A stretch of 64,000 nucleotides of DNA from Paracoccaceae bacterium (GCA_024236495.1 JACKKJ010000002.1:711001-775000), one strand, 5' to 3'. Positions 26,207 through 35,905 are shown, counted from the stretch's first letter. Program-made: numbers and translations. The notes: a model not told the origin generated them from the sequence alone.

Positions 26207-26977
26207 ATGACCGGGGAAATGAGGATCGCCGACTATCTTGCAGCGGGCGGCAAGCTGACCGCGCCGGACAACGCCCCGCCGCGCTACCGGGCGGAGCTTT
26301 TGCGCCTGATGGCCACGTTCGTGGACAGCACTCTGGCCGGTGCCGCCGGGTTCGCCGACACGATCAACGCCGGACCGGGAATTCCCGAAAGGATCGCCGC
26401 GGCGCGCATCGTGATGGAAAAGACCCGCAATGCCGGGCATGTGCTGGCCCTGATGGGCGATTTCGGCGCCGATACCGGACGCTATGTCGGCAACCATCCC
26501 TGGGGCGCCCGGCTGTCGCGGGCGGCCGATATCGGCGCCCGCCGGGGCGATCACGACATGCGGCTTGCCGTCTTCAACTACCCCCTTCAGGGCTGGGACG
26601 ACGCGGTGGTCATGAACCTGCTGATGGGACATGCCGCCGTGATCCAGCTTCGCGATCTGGAACGTGTCAGCTACCAGCCGCTTGCGCGGCTTTTCGGCGA
26701 GATCGCCCCGGTCGAGACGCGGCATCGCGATCTTGCCGCAGCGGGGGTGACCCGCCGGCATGAACAGGGCGCCGACCGGGGCGCGCTTCAGCAATCGGTC
26801 GATTACTGGTGGCCGCGCGTCGCGGTTTCGTTCGGGGGCGCGAGTGCCGAACGTCAGGCGCTTCTGGCGGCTTTCGGCCTGCGCCACGCAACGGGCGCCG
26901 ACCAACTTGCCGAATGGTCGCGCACCGCCGCCGCCGCACTTGACGGCCTGGGTCTTGCCGCCCCCGCCAGCGCCTGA
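26207..26977 (+). CDS. Additional PaaA/PaaC-family protein at the end of the paa operon
   Basis: This 256-residue protein resembles the ferritin-like PaaA_PaaC family but is neither PaaA nor PaaC, both of which are already encoded. One E-x2-H pair is kept (E170/H173, VETRHRD). At the other site the Glu is replaced, giving RNAGH with N75/H78 where PaaA has DEAGH. It follows paaE by 9 bases and is therefore the last gene of the operon. It may be an accessory epoxidase subunit or a paralogue acting on a related CoA ester; I cannot decide which. Confidence 0.72.
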   Translation: MTGEMRIADYLAAGGKLTAPDNAPPRYRAELLRLMATFVDSTLAGAAGFADTINAGPGIPERIAAARIVMEKTRNAGHVLALMGDFGADTGRYVGNHPWGARLSRAADIGARRGDHDMRLAVFNYPLQGWDDAVVMNLLMGHAAVIQLRDLERVSYQPLARLFGEIAPVETRHRDLAAAGVTRRHEQGADRGALQQSVDYWWPRVAVSFGGASAERQALLAAFGLRHATGADQLAEWSRTAAAALDGLGLAAPASA

Positions 26978-27063
26978 CCGGCACAGGCCGTGCGCAAGAA
27001 CGCCGTTGCGGCGGCGTTCGGCATGCCCGATGCTCCTGGCCAGATCCGGCAGGAGCAATCGCG

Positions 27064-27720
27064 ATGACCGCATACCCCGAACCTGTTGTCGATGCGCTGG
27101 CGGCGCGAGTTGCCCCTCTTGTGCCCGGCCCCGAAGGCCCGCGCCGGATCGTCGCCATCGCGGGGCCGCCGGGTTCCGGCAAATCGACGCTGGGGGCGCA
27201 ACTGGTCGCGGCGCTTCTTGCGCGCGGCCACGCCGCCGTTCTGATGCCGATGGACGGATTTCATCTCGATGACCGGATTCTTGAACCGCGCGGACTTCTG
27301 CCCCGCAAGGGCGCGCCGGAGACCTTCGACTTCGCCGGGTTTGCCGCCACCTTGCGCCGGGTACGCGATGACCCTTCGGTCATGCTGCCGGTCTTCGACC
27401 GCGCCCGCGAAATCGCCATTGCCGGGGCCGAGGAGATCGGACCCCAGACGCGACTTGTGGTTGTCGAGGGCAACTACCTGGTCCTTGATGAAGACCCCTG
27501 GCGTGCGCTTGCGCCGCTTTGGGATCTCACGGTCTTCCTCGATGTCGCGATGGCGGAGCTGGAGGAACGGCTCGTCGGCCGTTGGCTGTCGTTCGGCCTT
27601 GCCCCAGACGAGGCCCGGGTGCGTGCCTTGTCCAACGATCTGCCGAACGCCCGGCGCGTCCTGGTCGCGCGCGGACCGGTCGACGTGATCTTGCGTGGCG
27701 GTGCACTGGTTCCGGGTTGA
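27064..27720 (+). CDS. P-loop kinase of the uridine/pantothenate kinase-like group
   Basis: This 218-residue protein has Walker A GPPGSGKST (about residues 34-42), the DGFHLDD motif that binds phosphoacceptor in uridine kinase/PanK-like enzymes, and VVEGNYLVLDEDPW. These place it with the nucleoside or fructose-type kinases of the PRK09270 kind. The substrate is unknown. A good AGGAG lies 10 bases upstream. It follows the paa operon by 86 bases on the same strand but has no evident pathway link. Confidence 0.83.
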   Translation: MTAYPEPVVDALAARVAPLVPGPEGPRRIVAIAGPPGSGKSTLGAQLVAALLARGHAAVLMPMDGFHLDDRILEPRGLLPRKGAPETFDFAGFAATLRRVRDDPSVMLPVFDRAREIAIAGAEEIGPQTRLVVVEGNYLVLDEDPWRALAPLWDLTVFLDVAMAELEERLVGRWLSFGLAPDEARVRALSNDLPNARRVLVARGPVDVILRGGALVPG

Positions 27721-27784
27721 TCCCGCGCGGGGCTTGACACCGCGCCGCTTGCGCGCGACCCCTCGCTCAGGACAGGAGACGGCA

Positions 27785-28132
27785 ATGACCGACGACGACA
27801 AGCCCCGCAAGCCCAAGCGCCCCCAGGCGGTCTATACGCTTGTGGTCGAGGTGGGCCGAAAGACCGGCGACGGCTTGCCAAAGGGCGCGACCGGTGCGGC
27901 ACTGGTGGTCTATGCCTCTGGCGTGGACGAGGACGAGGCCGTGCGCGAAACCGTTGCGATCCTCAAGCAGGCAGACCTCAACCCGCTGGATGTGACGGGC
28001 TACGGGACGGTCGAGGAACGGATCGCGCTCGGCCAGGAGATCGAGCCGGAGGAGCGCGCCCTGATGGACCGCGCGCTGGCGGAGAACTCGGTGATTGTCG
28101 CGCAGATGACCCCGTTCTTCGACAAGCCCTAG
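27785..28132 (+). CDS. Small conserved protein of unknown function
   Basis: This 115-residue acidic protein has a basic N-terminal tail (MTDDDKPRKPKRPQ) and then a compact alpha/beta pattern: YTLVVEVGRKTG, GAALVVYASGVDEDEAVRETVAILKQADLNPLDVTGYG and a final helix. I recognise no enzyme motif, signal peptide or membrane segment. AGGAGACGGCA precedes the ATG. It overlaps the convergent Hint-domain gene by 4 bases. It is probably a real gene, given codon use and RBS. Confidence 0.7.
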   Translation: MTDDDKPRKPKRPQAVYTLVVEVGRKTGDGLPKGATGAALVVYASGVDEDEAVRETVAILKQADLNPLDVTGYGTVEERIALGQEIEPEERALMDRALAENSVIVAQMTPFFDKP

Positions 28133-29199
28133 GCGGCAAAAAGGGATCGTCCGGCCCGGCGCGCAATGGCAAGTGCCGCCGCCTCGTATTGCTCCGCATC
28201 GCGCAGCGCGGTGCGCCGCTGGACCGGCAGACGCCCTGACCGGGCAAGATCGGCAAGCGGCGTTGTCATGGCCAGGTCGCGGTCCCGCGCAAGCCCCCCG
28301 ATGCACAGGCTTTCCATCGGGCAACCACCCGGCGCGATGATGTGATGATCGTCCAGCAATAGACCGTGGTAGCGGAAAAGCGGACCGGCCAGCTCTGGCA
28401 CGACGGTTTCACCGTCAAGCAGCGCGCCCGCCTCGACAAGCACCTCGTCCTCGCCGAACATGTAGTCCACATCGGGGCCTGACAGCGCCAGCCGATGCGA
28501 GGGTTGCACGACAAGGTCGCCGCCATGACCAAAGGGGGGCGCCTTCAGCCGGACAGGCGCATAGGCTCCCAGCGCCGGAACCTCGACCGATCCGCACCAG
28601 AGAACCTTCGAAAGACCGCCGTCGCGCGTGATCACGCGATCACCTTGCCGCAGCCCCGAAAGCGGCAGGTGCCCGCGCGCGGTCGGAATTGGCGTATCCC
28701 CGGCCATGCAGATCCCGGGGCCGACCGGGTGCAGGTGGTCCGCCGCGGCGTGCCAAACCAGGGAGGGATGGCGGTGATCCCAGCAACGGACAAGACCGCG
28801 CAGCTCTTTGCCCGTCAGGGCCGGCGCCACATCCACGGCCTGCTGGCGCAGCGTTCCAGCGGCAAGGTTTTCCGCCGTCAGCGTGGAATCCCCGGCCCGT
28901 GCGTCCCAGCGCAGGGTCACGCGCAGGCTTCCCCGCGCGCCCGGCCGCCCGAACCCCGTCGACATCTGGCAGAACCTGTCGCCTGCACGAAGCGTCACGT
29001 GCACCCGGTCACCAGTGACAAGGCTCAGCGTGACGGCCGCATCGCCTGCCCGCGCCCGGAAAAGGTGCTGTGGCGCCAGACGCAGTTCCGCCAGGTCGAA
29101 TTCCCATAGAAGGCTTCCGGCGACCGCCTCCCGACGCTCCGTCCGATCCTGCGCGACCTTGCGGTCGCCGCGGTGACTTGCAACGACAAGCCAGCTCAT
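28129..29199 (-). CDS. Hint-domain (hedgehog/intein-like) protein
   Basis: This 356-residue protein has an N-terminal beta-rich domain (about 1-165) followed by a Hint_2-type domain (about 170-320) that starts with GICMAGDTPIPTARGHLPLSGLRQGDRVITRDG, then VRLKAPPFG, VQPSHRLAL, and LLLDDHHIIAPGGCPMESL. Such proteins are common in Rhodobacteraceae, often secreted by type I systems or linked to surface structures, but their role is unclear. The canonical N-terminal Cys of self-splicing domains appears as the Cys before MAGDT. I see no signal peptide. The start at 29199 (MSWLVVASHRG) is the first ATG that clears the dapE side. Confidence 0.75.
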   Translation of the reverse strand: MSWLVVASHRGDRKVAQDRTERREAVAGSLLWEFDLAELRLAPQHLFRARAGDAAVTLSLVTGDRVHVTLRAGDRFCQMSTGFGRPGARGSLRVTLRWDARAGDSTLTAENLAAGTLRQQAVDVAPALTGKELRGLVRCWDHRHPSLVWHAAADHLHPVGPGICMAGDTPIPTARGHLPLSGLRQGDRVITRDGGLSKVLWCGSVEVPALGAYAPVRLKAPPFGHGGDLVVQPSHRLALSGPDVDYMFGEDEVLVEAGALLDGETVVPELAGPLFRYHGLLLDDHHIIAPGGCPMESLCIGGLARDRDLAMTTPLADLARSGRLPVQRRTALRDAEQYEAAALAIARRAGRSLFAA

Positions 29200-29445
29200 A
29201 CGTCTTCCATTCACCTGCCCATGCGCGCCGCCTGTCGGCGGCGCATCTTCGCATCGTCCGTAAAGGACCTGCGCCAACCCCAATATGTGGCCGGGATTAT
29301 GCCGCCGAGGACTGTATTTTGGAATCTGCAAGGTGGGAATGCGCCGACCTGCACGACCGATGGTGACCCTGGCGCAACAGCCCGCGCGCGATTGCCCCGG
29401 TTCGCGGAACCGGATAACCCTGAGCGCGACAAGAAGGAGAGCGCC

Positions 29446-30615
29446 ATGACCGCATCGCCCGCCGCCACACATGGCCCCGTCGATCCCGTGGACCTGACCG
29501 CCCGCCTGGTTCGCTGCCCCTCGGTGACACCCGAGGAAGGCGGCGCGCTGACGCTTCTGTCGGACCTGCTGGGTGCTGCCGGCTTCGAATGCACGCGCGT
29601 TGATCGCAATGGCACGCCGAACCTTTTTGCCCGCTGGGGCAGAAAGGGCGCCAACCGCAGCTTCGGCTTCAACGGCCATACCGATGTCGTCCCGGTCGGG
29701 GACCGTGGCGCCTGGACGCGCGATCCTTTCGGCGCCGAGATCGCCGAGGGCTTTCTTTGGGGGCGCGGCGCCACGGACATGAAATCCGGCGTGGCGGCCT
29801 TTGCCGCCGCCGCCGTGGACTTCGTCCGTGACACGCCGCCCGACGGGGCCATCATCCTGACCATCACCGGCGACGAGGAAGGCCCCGCCAGGGACGGGAC
29901 AGTCGCGCTTCTCGACTGGATGCGCAGCAACGGCGAGGCGATGACGGCCTGCCTGGTTGGCGAACCCACCTGCCCCGACCGCATGGGCGAGATGATGAAG
30001 ATCGGGCGCCGCGGATCCATGAACGCCGTCGTCACTGCAGAAGGTGTGCAGGGGCATTCCGCCTACCCCCACCGCGCGAAGAACCCGCTTCACGCGCTTG
30101 TGCGGCTTCTGGACCGACTGGCGAGCGAGCCGCTGGACGAGGGGACGGAGCATTTCGACGCCTCGACCCTTGCCATCACCTCGGTCGATACCGGCAACCC
30201 GGCGACCAACGTGATCCCGGCGCGCGCGGTCGCGCGCATCAACATCCGCTTCAACGACGCCCATACTTCGGCCGACATTACCGGCAGGCTGCGGGCCGAG
30301 GCGGACCGGGTCACGACCGAAACCGGCGTGACCTTTGCCCTTGCCGTCGATGTCTCGGGCGACAGCTTCCTGACGCCGCCCGGCGAATTCGTCGGCCTTG
30401 TCGCCGCGGCGGTCAGCGCCGAAACCGGGGTCGTGCCCGTCCTGTCCACCTCGGGCGGGACATCGGATGCGCGCTTCGTCAAGGATCATTGCCCGGTGGT
30501 CGAATTCGGCCTTGTCGGCCGCACGATGCACGCGGTTGACGAACGGGTATCGGTCGAACAGATCGGGCAGCTCAAGGCGATCTATTCGCGCATCCTGCGC
30601 GACTACTTCGCCTGA
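29446..30615 (+). CDS. dapE: Succinyl-diaminopimelate desuccinylase DapE
   Basis: This 389-residue M20-family metallohydrolase has zinc-site motifs GHTDVVPVG (H78, D80), GATDMKSG (D111), GDEEGPA and the dimerisation-domain block GRRGSMNAVV, ending in the SGGTSDARF and MHAVDERV stretches typical of DapE. It removes succinate from N-succinyl-LL-diaminopimelate in lysine and peptidoglycan precursor synthesis. GAAGGAGAGCGCC precedes the ATG at 29446. The dapC-type aminotransferase for the preceding step is at 38896. Confidence 0.95.
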   Translation: MTASPAATHGPVDPVDLTARLVRCPSVTPEEGGALTLLSDLLGAAGFECTRVDRNGTPNLFARWGRKGANRSFGFNGHTDVVPVGDRGAWTRDPFGAEIAEGFLWGRGATDMKSGVAAFAAAAVDFVRDTPPDGAIILTITGDEEGPARDGTVALLDWMRSNGEAMTACLVGEPTCPDRMGEMMKIGRRGSMNAVVTAEGVQGHSAYPHRAKNPLHALVRLLDRLASEPLDEGTEHFDASTLAITSVDTGNPATNVIPARAVARINIRFNDAHTSADITGRLRAEADRVTTETGVTFALAVDVSGDSFLTPPGEFVGLVAAAVSAETGVVPVLSTSGGTSDARFVKDHCPVVEFGLVGRTMHAVDERVSVEQIGQLKAIYSRILRDYFA

Positions 30616-30668
30616 ACCTTCGACGCTTTCCGCATGACGTGGCGGACGCGCCGTGCTAGGGCGCGGAC

Positions 30669-32924
30669 ATGAACCCGATCCCCTCAAAAGCCGAAATTCT
30701 TGCCTGGATCGCCGATCACCCCGGGGCGGCGGCCAAGCGTGACATCGCCAAGGCCTTTGGCATCAAGGGCGCGGCGCGGATCGAACTGAAGCGCATCCTC
30801 AAGGAACTTGAGGAGGACGGCGCAATCGAACGCCGCCGCCGCAGTTTCCGCGACCCGACCAAATTGCCGCCCGTCGCGATGCTGACCGTTCTTGCACCCG
30901 ACCGCGACGGCGACGTCTTTGCCCGGCCCGTCGAATGGCAGGGCGAAGATCCCGCCCCCCGCGTCCTTTTCATCGCGAAGAAGGGTGATGCCGCCGTCGG
31001 CGAAGGCGACCGGATCCTGGCGAAGATCACCGAGGTGGCGGGCGAGGATCACGGCTACGAGGCGCGGCTAATCCGCAAGCTCGGCACCAATCCGCACCGG
31101 ATCCTCGGCATCTTTCGCAAGGGGGCCGAGGGCGGGCGCATCGTGCCCATCGACAAGGGCGCGGACCTTGAATGGATGGTCGCCGCCGGCGCCACGCTTG
31201 ATGCCCGGGACGGCGAACTGGTCGAGGCAGAGCAATCGGGCCCCAAGGTCCGCATGGGCCTGCCCCGCGCGCGGATCGTGGACCGGCTGGGCGACCCGAC
31301 CGCGCCGCGGGCCGTATCGCTGATCGCGATCCACCAGCACGGCATCCCCGACGATTTCCCCGATGACGCCATCGCCGAGGCTGACGGCGCCAAGCCTGCG
31401 CCGCTGGGCGACCGGGAAGACCTTTGTCATCTGCCCTTCGTGACGATTGATCCGGCCGATGCGCGCGATCACGACGACGCCTGTCTTGCCCATGCGGACG
31501 ATGATCCGAAGAACGAAGGCGGCCACATCGTCTGGGTCGCCATCGCCGACGTCGCCCACTATGTCACCCCGCAGTCCGCCCTGGACAGGGAAGCGCGGCG
31601 GCGTGGCAATTCCACGTATTTCCCCGACCGCGTCGTGCCAATGCTGCCCGAACGGCTGTCGGGCGACCTGTGTTCGCTGCACGAGGGTGTCGTGCGCCCG
31701 GTCCTCGCGGTCTGGATGAAACTGGACGCCAAGGGCCGCAAGGTCAGCCACCGCTTCACGCGCGCGATGATCAGGTCGGTCGCCAGCCTGAACTACACCG
31801 AGGTCCAGGCGGCGCAGGACGGCCAGCCGAACGATCGCTGCGCGCCGCTGATGGAACCAGTGATCGCCCCCCTTTACGCTGCCTACGAGGCGACAAAGAC
31901 CGCGCGCGCGATGCGTCAGCCGCTTGACCTCGACCTGCCGGAACGCCGGATCGAGATCGGCGAGGACGGCCATGTGAAGTCGGTGGCCTTCCGCGACCGC
32001 TTCGACGCGCACCGGCTGATCGAGGAGTTCATGATCCTCGCCAATGTCGCCGCCGCCGAGGAACTGATCCGACTGCGCCGCCCGCTCCTGTTCCGCGTGC
32101 ACGAGGAACCGAGCCCCGAGAAACTGGACGCCCTGCGCGAGGTGGCAGAGGCGTCGGGTTTCACGCTCGCCAAGGGGCAGGTGCTGAAGACCAGCCATCT
32201 TAACCGGCTTCTGGCGCAGGCCGAGGGGACTGAGTTCGACGAGCTTCTGAACATCTCCACGCTGCGGTCGATGACCCAGGCCTATTACCACCCCGAGAAT
32301 TTCGGCCATTTCGGGCTGGCGCTGAAATCCTACGCGCATTTCACCTCGCCCATCCGTCGCTATTCCGACCTGATCGTGCACCGCGCGTTGATCCTTGGCC
32401 ACGGCTGGGGCAAGGACGGCCTGTCGCCCGCCGACATCGAGACGCTGGAAGAGACGGCAACCCATATCTCGGAGACCGAGCGGCGTTCGATGGCAGCCGA
32501 ACGCGACACGACCGACCGCTACCTTGCCGCCTATCTGGCCGACCGGGTCGGCAACGAATTCGCCGGGCGCATCAGCGGTGTCACGCGTTTCGGGTGCTTC
32601 GTGCGGCTGGACGAAACCGGGGCCGACGGGCTTATCCCGATCCGCACCATCGGAAGGGAATTCTTCCACTACGATGCCAATGCGCAAACGCTCACCGGCG
32701 CTGACAGCGGCCTTGTCATCGGCATCGGTCAGCGCGTCACCGTGCGCCTGGCCGAAGCGGTGCCCGTGACCGGCGGGCTGATGCTGGAACTCCTTGAGAT
32801 CGAGGGGCAGGGCCGGCCCGGCGGCGCCCAAGCCAAGCGTGGCAAGCGGGTGATGCGCCGCCCTGGCGCAGCAAAGGCGAAGGCCGGCAAGCTGAAGCGG
32901 AAGGTCGAAAGACGCCGCCGCTGA
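30669..32924 (+). CDS. rnr: Ribonuclease R
   Basis: This 751-residue RNase II-family exonuclease has an N-terminal helix-turn-helix, cold-shock domains, the RNB catalytic block IDPADARDHDDACLA (about residues 259-273) with metal-binding aspartates, FTSPIRRYSDLIVHR, and a C-terminal S1 domain (about 635-720) ending in a Lys/Arg-rich tail. It degrades structured RNA 3' to 5'. Length and tail identify RNase R rather than RNase II. Confidence 0.96.
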   Translation: MNPIPSKAEILAWIADHPGAAAKRDIAKAFGIKGAARIELKRILKELEEDGAIERRRRSFRDPTKLPPVAMLTVLAPDRDGDVFARPVEWQGEDPAPRVLFIAKKGDAAVGEGDRILAKITEVAGEDHGYEARLIRKLGTNPHRILGIFRKGAEGGRIVPIDKGADLEWMVAAGATLDARDGELVEAEQSGPKVRMGLPRARIVDRLGDPTAPRAVSLIAIHQHGIPDDFPDDAIAEADGAKPAPLGDREDLCHLPFVTIDPADARDHDDACLAHADDDPKNEGGHIVWVAIADVAHYVTPQSALDREARRRGNSTYFPDRVVPMLPERLSGDLCSLHEGVVRPVLAVWMKLDAKGRKVSHRFTRAMIRSVASLNYTEVQAAQDGQPNDRCAPLMEPVIAPLYAAYEATKTARAMRQPLDLDLPERRIEIGEDGHVKSVAFRDRFDAHRLIEEFMILANVAAAEELIRLRRPLLFRVHEEPSPEKLDALREVAEASGFTLAKGQVLKTSHLNRLLAQAEGTEFDELLNISTLRSMTQAYYHPENFGHFGLALKSYAHFTSPIRRYSDLIVHRALILGHGWGKDGLSPADIETLEETATHISETERRSMAAERDTTDRYLAAYLADRVGNEFAGRISGVTRFGCFVRLDETGADGLIPIRTIGREFFHYDANAQTLTGADSGLVIGIGQRVTVRLAEAVPVTGGLMLELLEIEGQGRPGGAQAKRGKRVMRRPGAAKAKAGKLKRKVERRRR

Positions 32925-33015
32925 ACCGGCAAGGGACCGCCACCGCCGATCCCGGCCCTTCCCCAGTCACAGGAATGACGCTACGCTTGTGCAAAACGAA
33001 CAAGCGAGCGGTTTC

Positions 33016-34266
33016 ATGAGATCTGCGGCCTTAGGCGTGGCGCTATTCCTTTGTGCGATCGGCAGTAGCGCCGTTGCCGCAGATGCCGGCGCGGCTGCGA
33101 AAGGGGGCATATTGGGCGGTCCTGAAGAATTGGTTCCGGCCTCGGCCAACCTGGGGTTCGACCGCTGGATTTCCGGCTTCCGTGCCCGCGCACAGGCGCA
33201 GGGGATCAGCGATGCCACCCTAGACCGGGCGTTTCGCGGTATCACCTACAACACCTATGTGATCCAGAAGGATCGCAACCAGGCTGAATTCACCAAGGCG
33301 ATCTGGGACTACCTGGACAGCGCGGTATCCGACACCCGTGTCGCCAACGGAATCAAGGCGCTGAAGAAGCACCGGAAACTTCTGGACCGCATCGAAAAGG
33401 CCTATGGCGTCGAAAAGGAGGTCGTGGTGGCTGTCTGGGGGCTGGAAAGCGCCTATGGCGAGGTGCGCGGCGACATCCCCCTGATCGAGGCGCTGGCGAC
33501 GCTTGCCTACGACGGGCGCCGCGGCCGCTTCTTCGAAGGGCAGCTGATCGCCGCGCTGAAGATCCTGCAAACGGGCGATGTGGACGTGCGCCACATGACC
33601 GGAAGCTGGGCGGGCGCGATGGGCCATACCCAGTTCATTCCCACGTCCTACCTTTCCTTCGCGGTCGATTTCACCGGTGATGGCAAGCGCGACATCTGGT
33701 CGGACAACCCCGCCGATGCGCTGGCCTCGACCGCCGCCTATCTCGCGCGGTCGGGCTGGAAGAAGGGGCAGCCCTGGGGCATCGAGGTACGTCTGCCGGC
33801 GGGGTTCGATTATGGCCTGACCGGCGAAAAGGTGACGAAATCCGCCGCCGACTGGGCCGCGCTTGGCGTTCGCGACACCGCCGGGCGCAAGATCGGCGAT
33901 CATGGCCCGGCCTCGGTCCTGATGCCGGCGGGCGCGCGCGGCGCGGCTTTCATGATCTTCAGGAACTTCCACGTCATCGAACGCTACAACGCCGCCGATG
34001 CCTATGTGATCGCCGTTGGCCACCTGTCCGACCGGATCAAGGGCGGCGCGCCGATCCAGGCAAGCTGGCCGCGCGAGGACCGGGCGCTGGTCTTCGCCGA
34101 ACGCGTGGAACTGCAGGAACGGCTGACCAGGGCCGGGTTCGACACCGGCGGCGCGGACGGCAAGATCGGACCCAACACGATCGCCGCAGTGCGGGCCTTC
34201 CAGCGGTCCATCGGGATGGTTCCCGACGGCTACGCGAGCCTTGATATCCTGCGGCGGCTTCGCTGA
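33016..34266 (+). CDS. MltB-type lytic murein transglycosylase with peptidoglycan-binding domain
   Basis: This 416-residue protein has a signal peptide (MRSAALGVALFLCAIGSSAVAADA), a GH103 catalytic domain with Glu144 in VVAVWGLESAYGEVRG, GAMGHTQFIPTSYL, and a C-terminal PG_binding_1 domain (LQERLTRAGFDTGGADGKIG). It cleaves peptidoglycan glycan strands in the periplasm. A GTG at 32989 would add nine polar residues before the signal peptide, so the ATG at 33016 is preferred. Confidence 0.9.
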   Translation: MRSAALGVALFLCAIGSSAVAADAGAAAKGGILGGPEELVPASANLGFDRWISGFRARAQAQGISDATLDRAFRGITYNTYVIQKDRNQAEFTKAIWDYLDSAVSDTRVANGIKALKKHRKLLDRIEKAYGVEKEVVVAVWGLESAYGEVRGDIPLIEALATLAYDGRRGRFFEGQLIAALKILQTGDVDVRHMTGSWAGAMGHTQFIPTSYLSFAVDFTGDGKRDIWSDNPADALASTAAYLARSGWKKGQPWGIEVRLPAGFDYGLTGEKVTKSAADWAALGVRDTAGRKIGDHGPASVLMPAGARGAAFMIFRNFHVIERYNAADAYVIAVGHLSDRIKGGAPIQASWPREDRALVFAERVELQERLTRAGFDTGGADGKIGPNTIAAVRAFQRSIGMVPDGYASLDILRRLR

Positions 34267-34335
34267 CGCACCCCCTTGGCCTTTGGCCGCCTTGCGCTCA
34301 TATAGGGGGTGACACGCAAATCACGGGGGGCAGTC

Positions 34336-35241
34336 ATGCTCGAATTCGGCCAGACACCGGCTGCGGCACCGGCGGATCTGATCCGCGACACCAACGAAGC
34401 CAGCTTCATGAAGGACGTGATCGAGGCCAGCAAGGATGTGCCTGTCATCGTCGATTTCTGGGCGCCCTGGTGTGGCCCCTGCAAGACGCTTGGCCCGGCG
34501 CTGGAAGCGGCGGTCACCGCCGCGCGCGGCAAGGTCCGGATGGTCAAGGTCAATGTCGATGAAAACCAGATGATCGCCGGCCAGATGCGGGTCCAGTCGA
34601 TCCCGACCGTCTACGCCTTCTGGCAGGGCCGCCCGGTTGACGGCTTCCAGGGCGCGATCCAGGGGTCCGAGATCAAGGCGTTTGTCGACAAGCTTGCCGG
34701 CCTTGCCGGCGACGGCGGCCTTGGCGAGGCGATAGAGGCCGCCGAGGCGATGCTGGCCGAGGGCGACGCGGTCGGCGCGGCCGAAACCTTTGCCGCCATC
34801 CTTGGCGAAGAGCCGGAGAATGCGGCGGCCTATGGCGGGCTGGTGCGGGCGCATCTTGCGCTGGGCAACACCGCACAGGCCGAGGGACTTCTGGCCTCTG
34901 CCCCCGCCGCGATCGCCCACGCCCCGGAGGTGGAGGCCGTGCGTGCGCAGATCGATCTTGCGCGGCAGGCCGCAAGTGCCGGCCCGGTGACGGATCTTCT
35001 CAATCAGGTTCTGGCGCATCCCGACGACCATCAGGCGCGTTTCGACCTTGCGCTTGCCTTGCATGCGTCGGGCAAGGTGGAAGGTGCGGTCGAGGAACTG
35101 CTTGAGCTTTTCCGCCGTGACCGCGACTGGAACGAAGGGGCCGCAAAGGCGCAGCTGTTCAAGATCTTCGACGCGCTCAAGCCCAACGATCCGATCGTCC
35201 AGAAAGGGCGGCGCAAGCTGTCGTCGCTGATCTTCGCCTGA
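34336..35241 (+). CDS. Thioredoxin/TPR protein (CnoX/YbbN type)
   Basis: This 301-residue protein has an N-terminal thioredoxin domain with WCGPC (Cys46, Cys49) and the cis-Pro in IPTVYAF, followed by about 180 residues of TPR-like helices (AEAMLAEGDAVGAAETFAAIL and repeats). This layout is that of the YbbN/CnoX holdase chaperone-redoxins. The retained CxxC indicates possible redox activity. The start at 34336 has GGGGGG upstream; a GTG at 34309 is possible but less likely. It leads a co-directional block with the LON-domain and Trm112 genes. Confidence 0.88.
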   Translation: MLEFGQTPAAAPADLIRDTNEASFMKDVIEASKDVPVIVDFWAPWCGPCKTLGPALEAAVTAARGKVRMVKVNVDENQMIAGQMRVQSIPTVYAFWQGRPVDGFQGAIQGSEIKAFVDKLAGLAGDGGLGEAIEAAEAMLAEGDAVGAAETFAAILGEEPENAAAYGGLVRAHLALGNTAQAEGLLASAPAAIAHAPEVEAVRAQIDLARQAASAGPVTDLLNQVLAHPDDHQARFDLALALHASGKVEGAVEELLELFRRDRDWNEGAAKAQLFKIFDALKPNDPIVQKGRRKLSSLIFA

Positions 35242-35266
35242 ACCGCCACTAGGGAACCGCGGACCG

Positions 35267-35905
35267 ATGCCCACGCTTGCGGACCTGCCTCGGACGATCC
35301 CGATCTTTCCGCTGCCCGGCGCGCTTCTTCTGCCGCGCGCCCGGCTTCCCCTGCACATCTTCGAACCGCGCTATCTTGCGATGCTTGAAGACGCGCTGAA
35401 GACCCGCGAACGGCTGATCGGGATGATCCAGCCGCGCCCCCTGCCGGGCGGTGGCGAGGCGCTTTCGGCCATCGGATGCGCGGGACGCGTCACCGCCTTT
35501 CAGGAAACCGAGGACGGGCGCTACATGATCACCCTGACCGGCGTGTCGCGTTTCCGCCTGGTGTCGGAGCTTGGCGGCTTCATGCCCTATCGCCGGGCCG
35601 AGGTCGACTGGTCGCCCTTCGACCGCGACCGCGGCCCGGCCGAGGGGGATCCGGGCTTCGACCGAGAGACCTTTCTGGCGCTCCTGTCGCGCTACTTCTC
35701 CGCCGAAGGGCTTTCGACCGACTGGAGCAGCCTGAAGGAGGCCGACGACGAGATGCTGATCAACGCGCTGTCGATCCTTTGCCCCTTCGAGCCCGAGGAC
35801 AAGCAGGCGCTTCTGGAGGCGCCGACATTGCAGACCCGGCGCGAAACGCTGGTGACATTGATGGAATACGCCCTGCGGGGCGGCGGAGAGGAACGCATGC
35901 AATGA
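35267..35905 (+). CDS. LON N-terminal (substrate-binding) domain protein
   Basis: This 212-residue protein begins IPIFPLPGALLLPRARLPLHIFEPRY, the signature of the Lon protease substrate-binding domain, and has no ATPase or protease domain. Stand-alone LON-domain proteins of this size are widespread in alphaproteobacteria with no firm role. It lies 25 bases after the thioredoxin/TPR gene and overlaps the Trm112 gene by 4 bases. Confidence 0.88.
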   Translation: MPTLADLPRTIPIFPLPGALLLPRARLPLHIFEPRYLAMLEDALKTRERLIGMIQPRPLPGGGEALSAIGCAGRVTAFQETEDGRYMITLTGVSRFRLVSELGGFMPYRRAEVDWSPFDRDRGPAEGDPGFDRETFLALLSRYFSAEGLSTDWSSLKEADDEMLINALSILCPFEPEDKQALLEAPTLQTRRETLVTLMEYALRGGGEERMQ

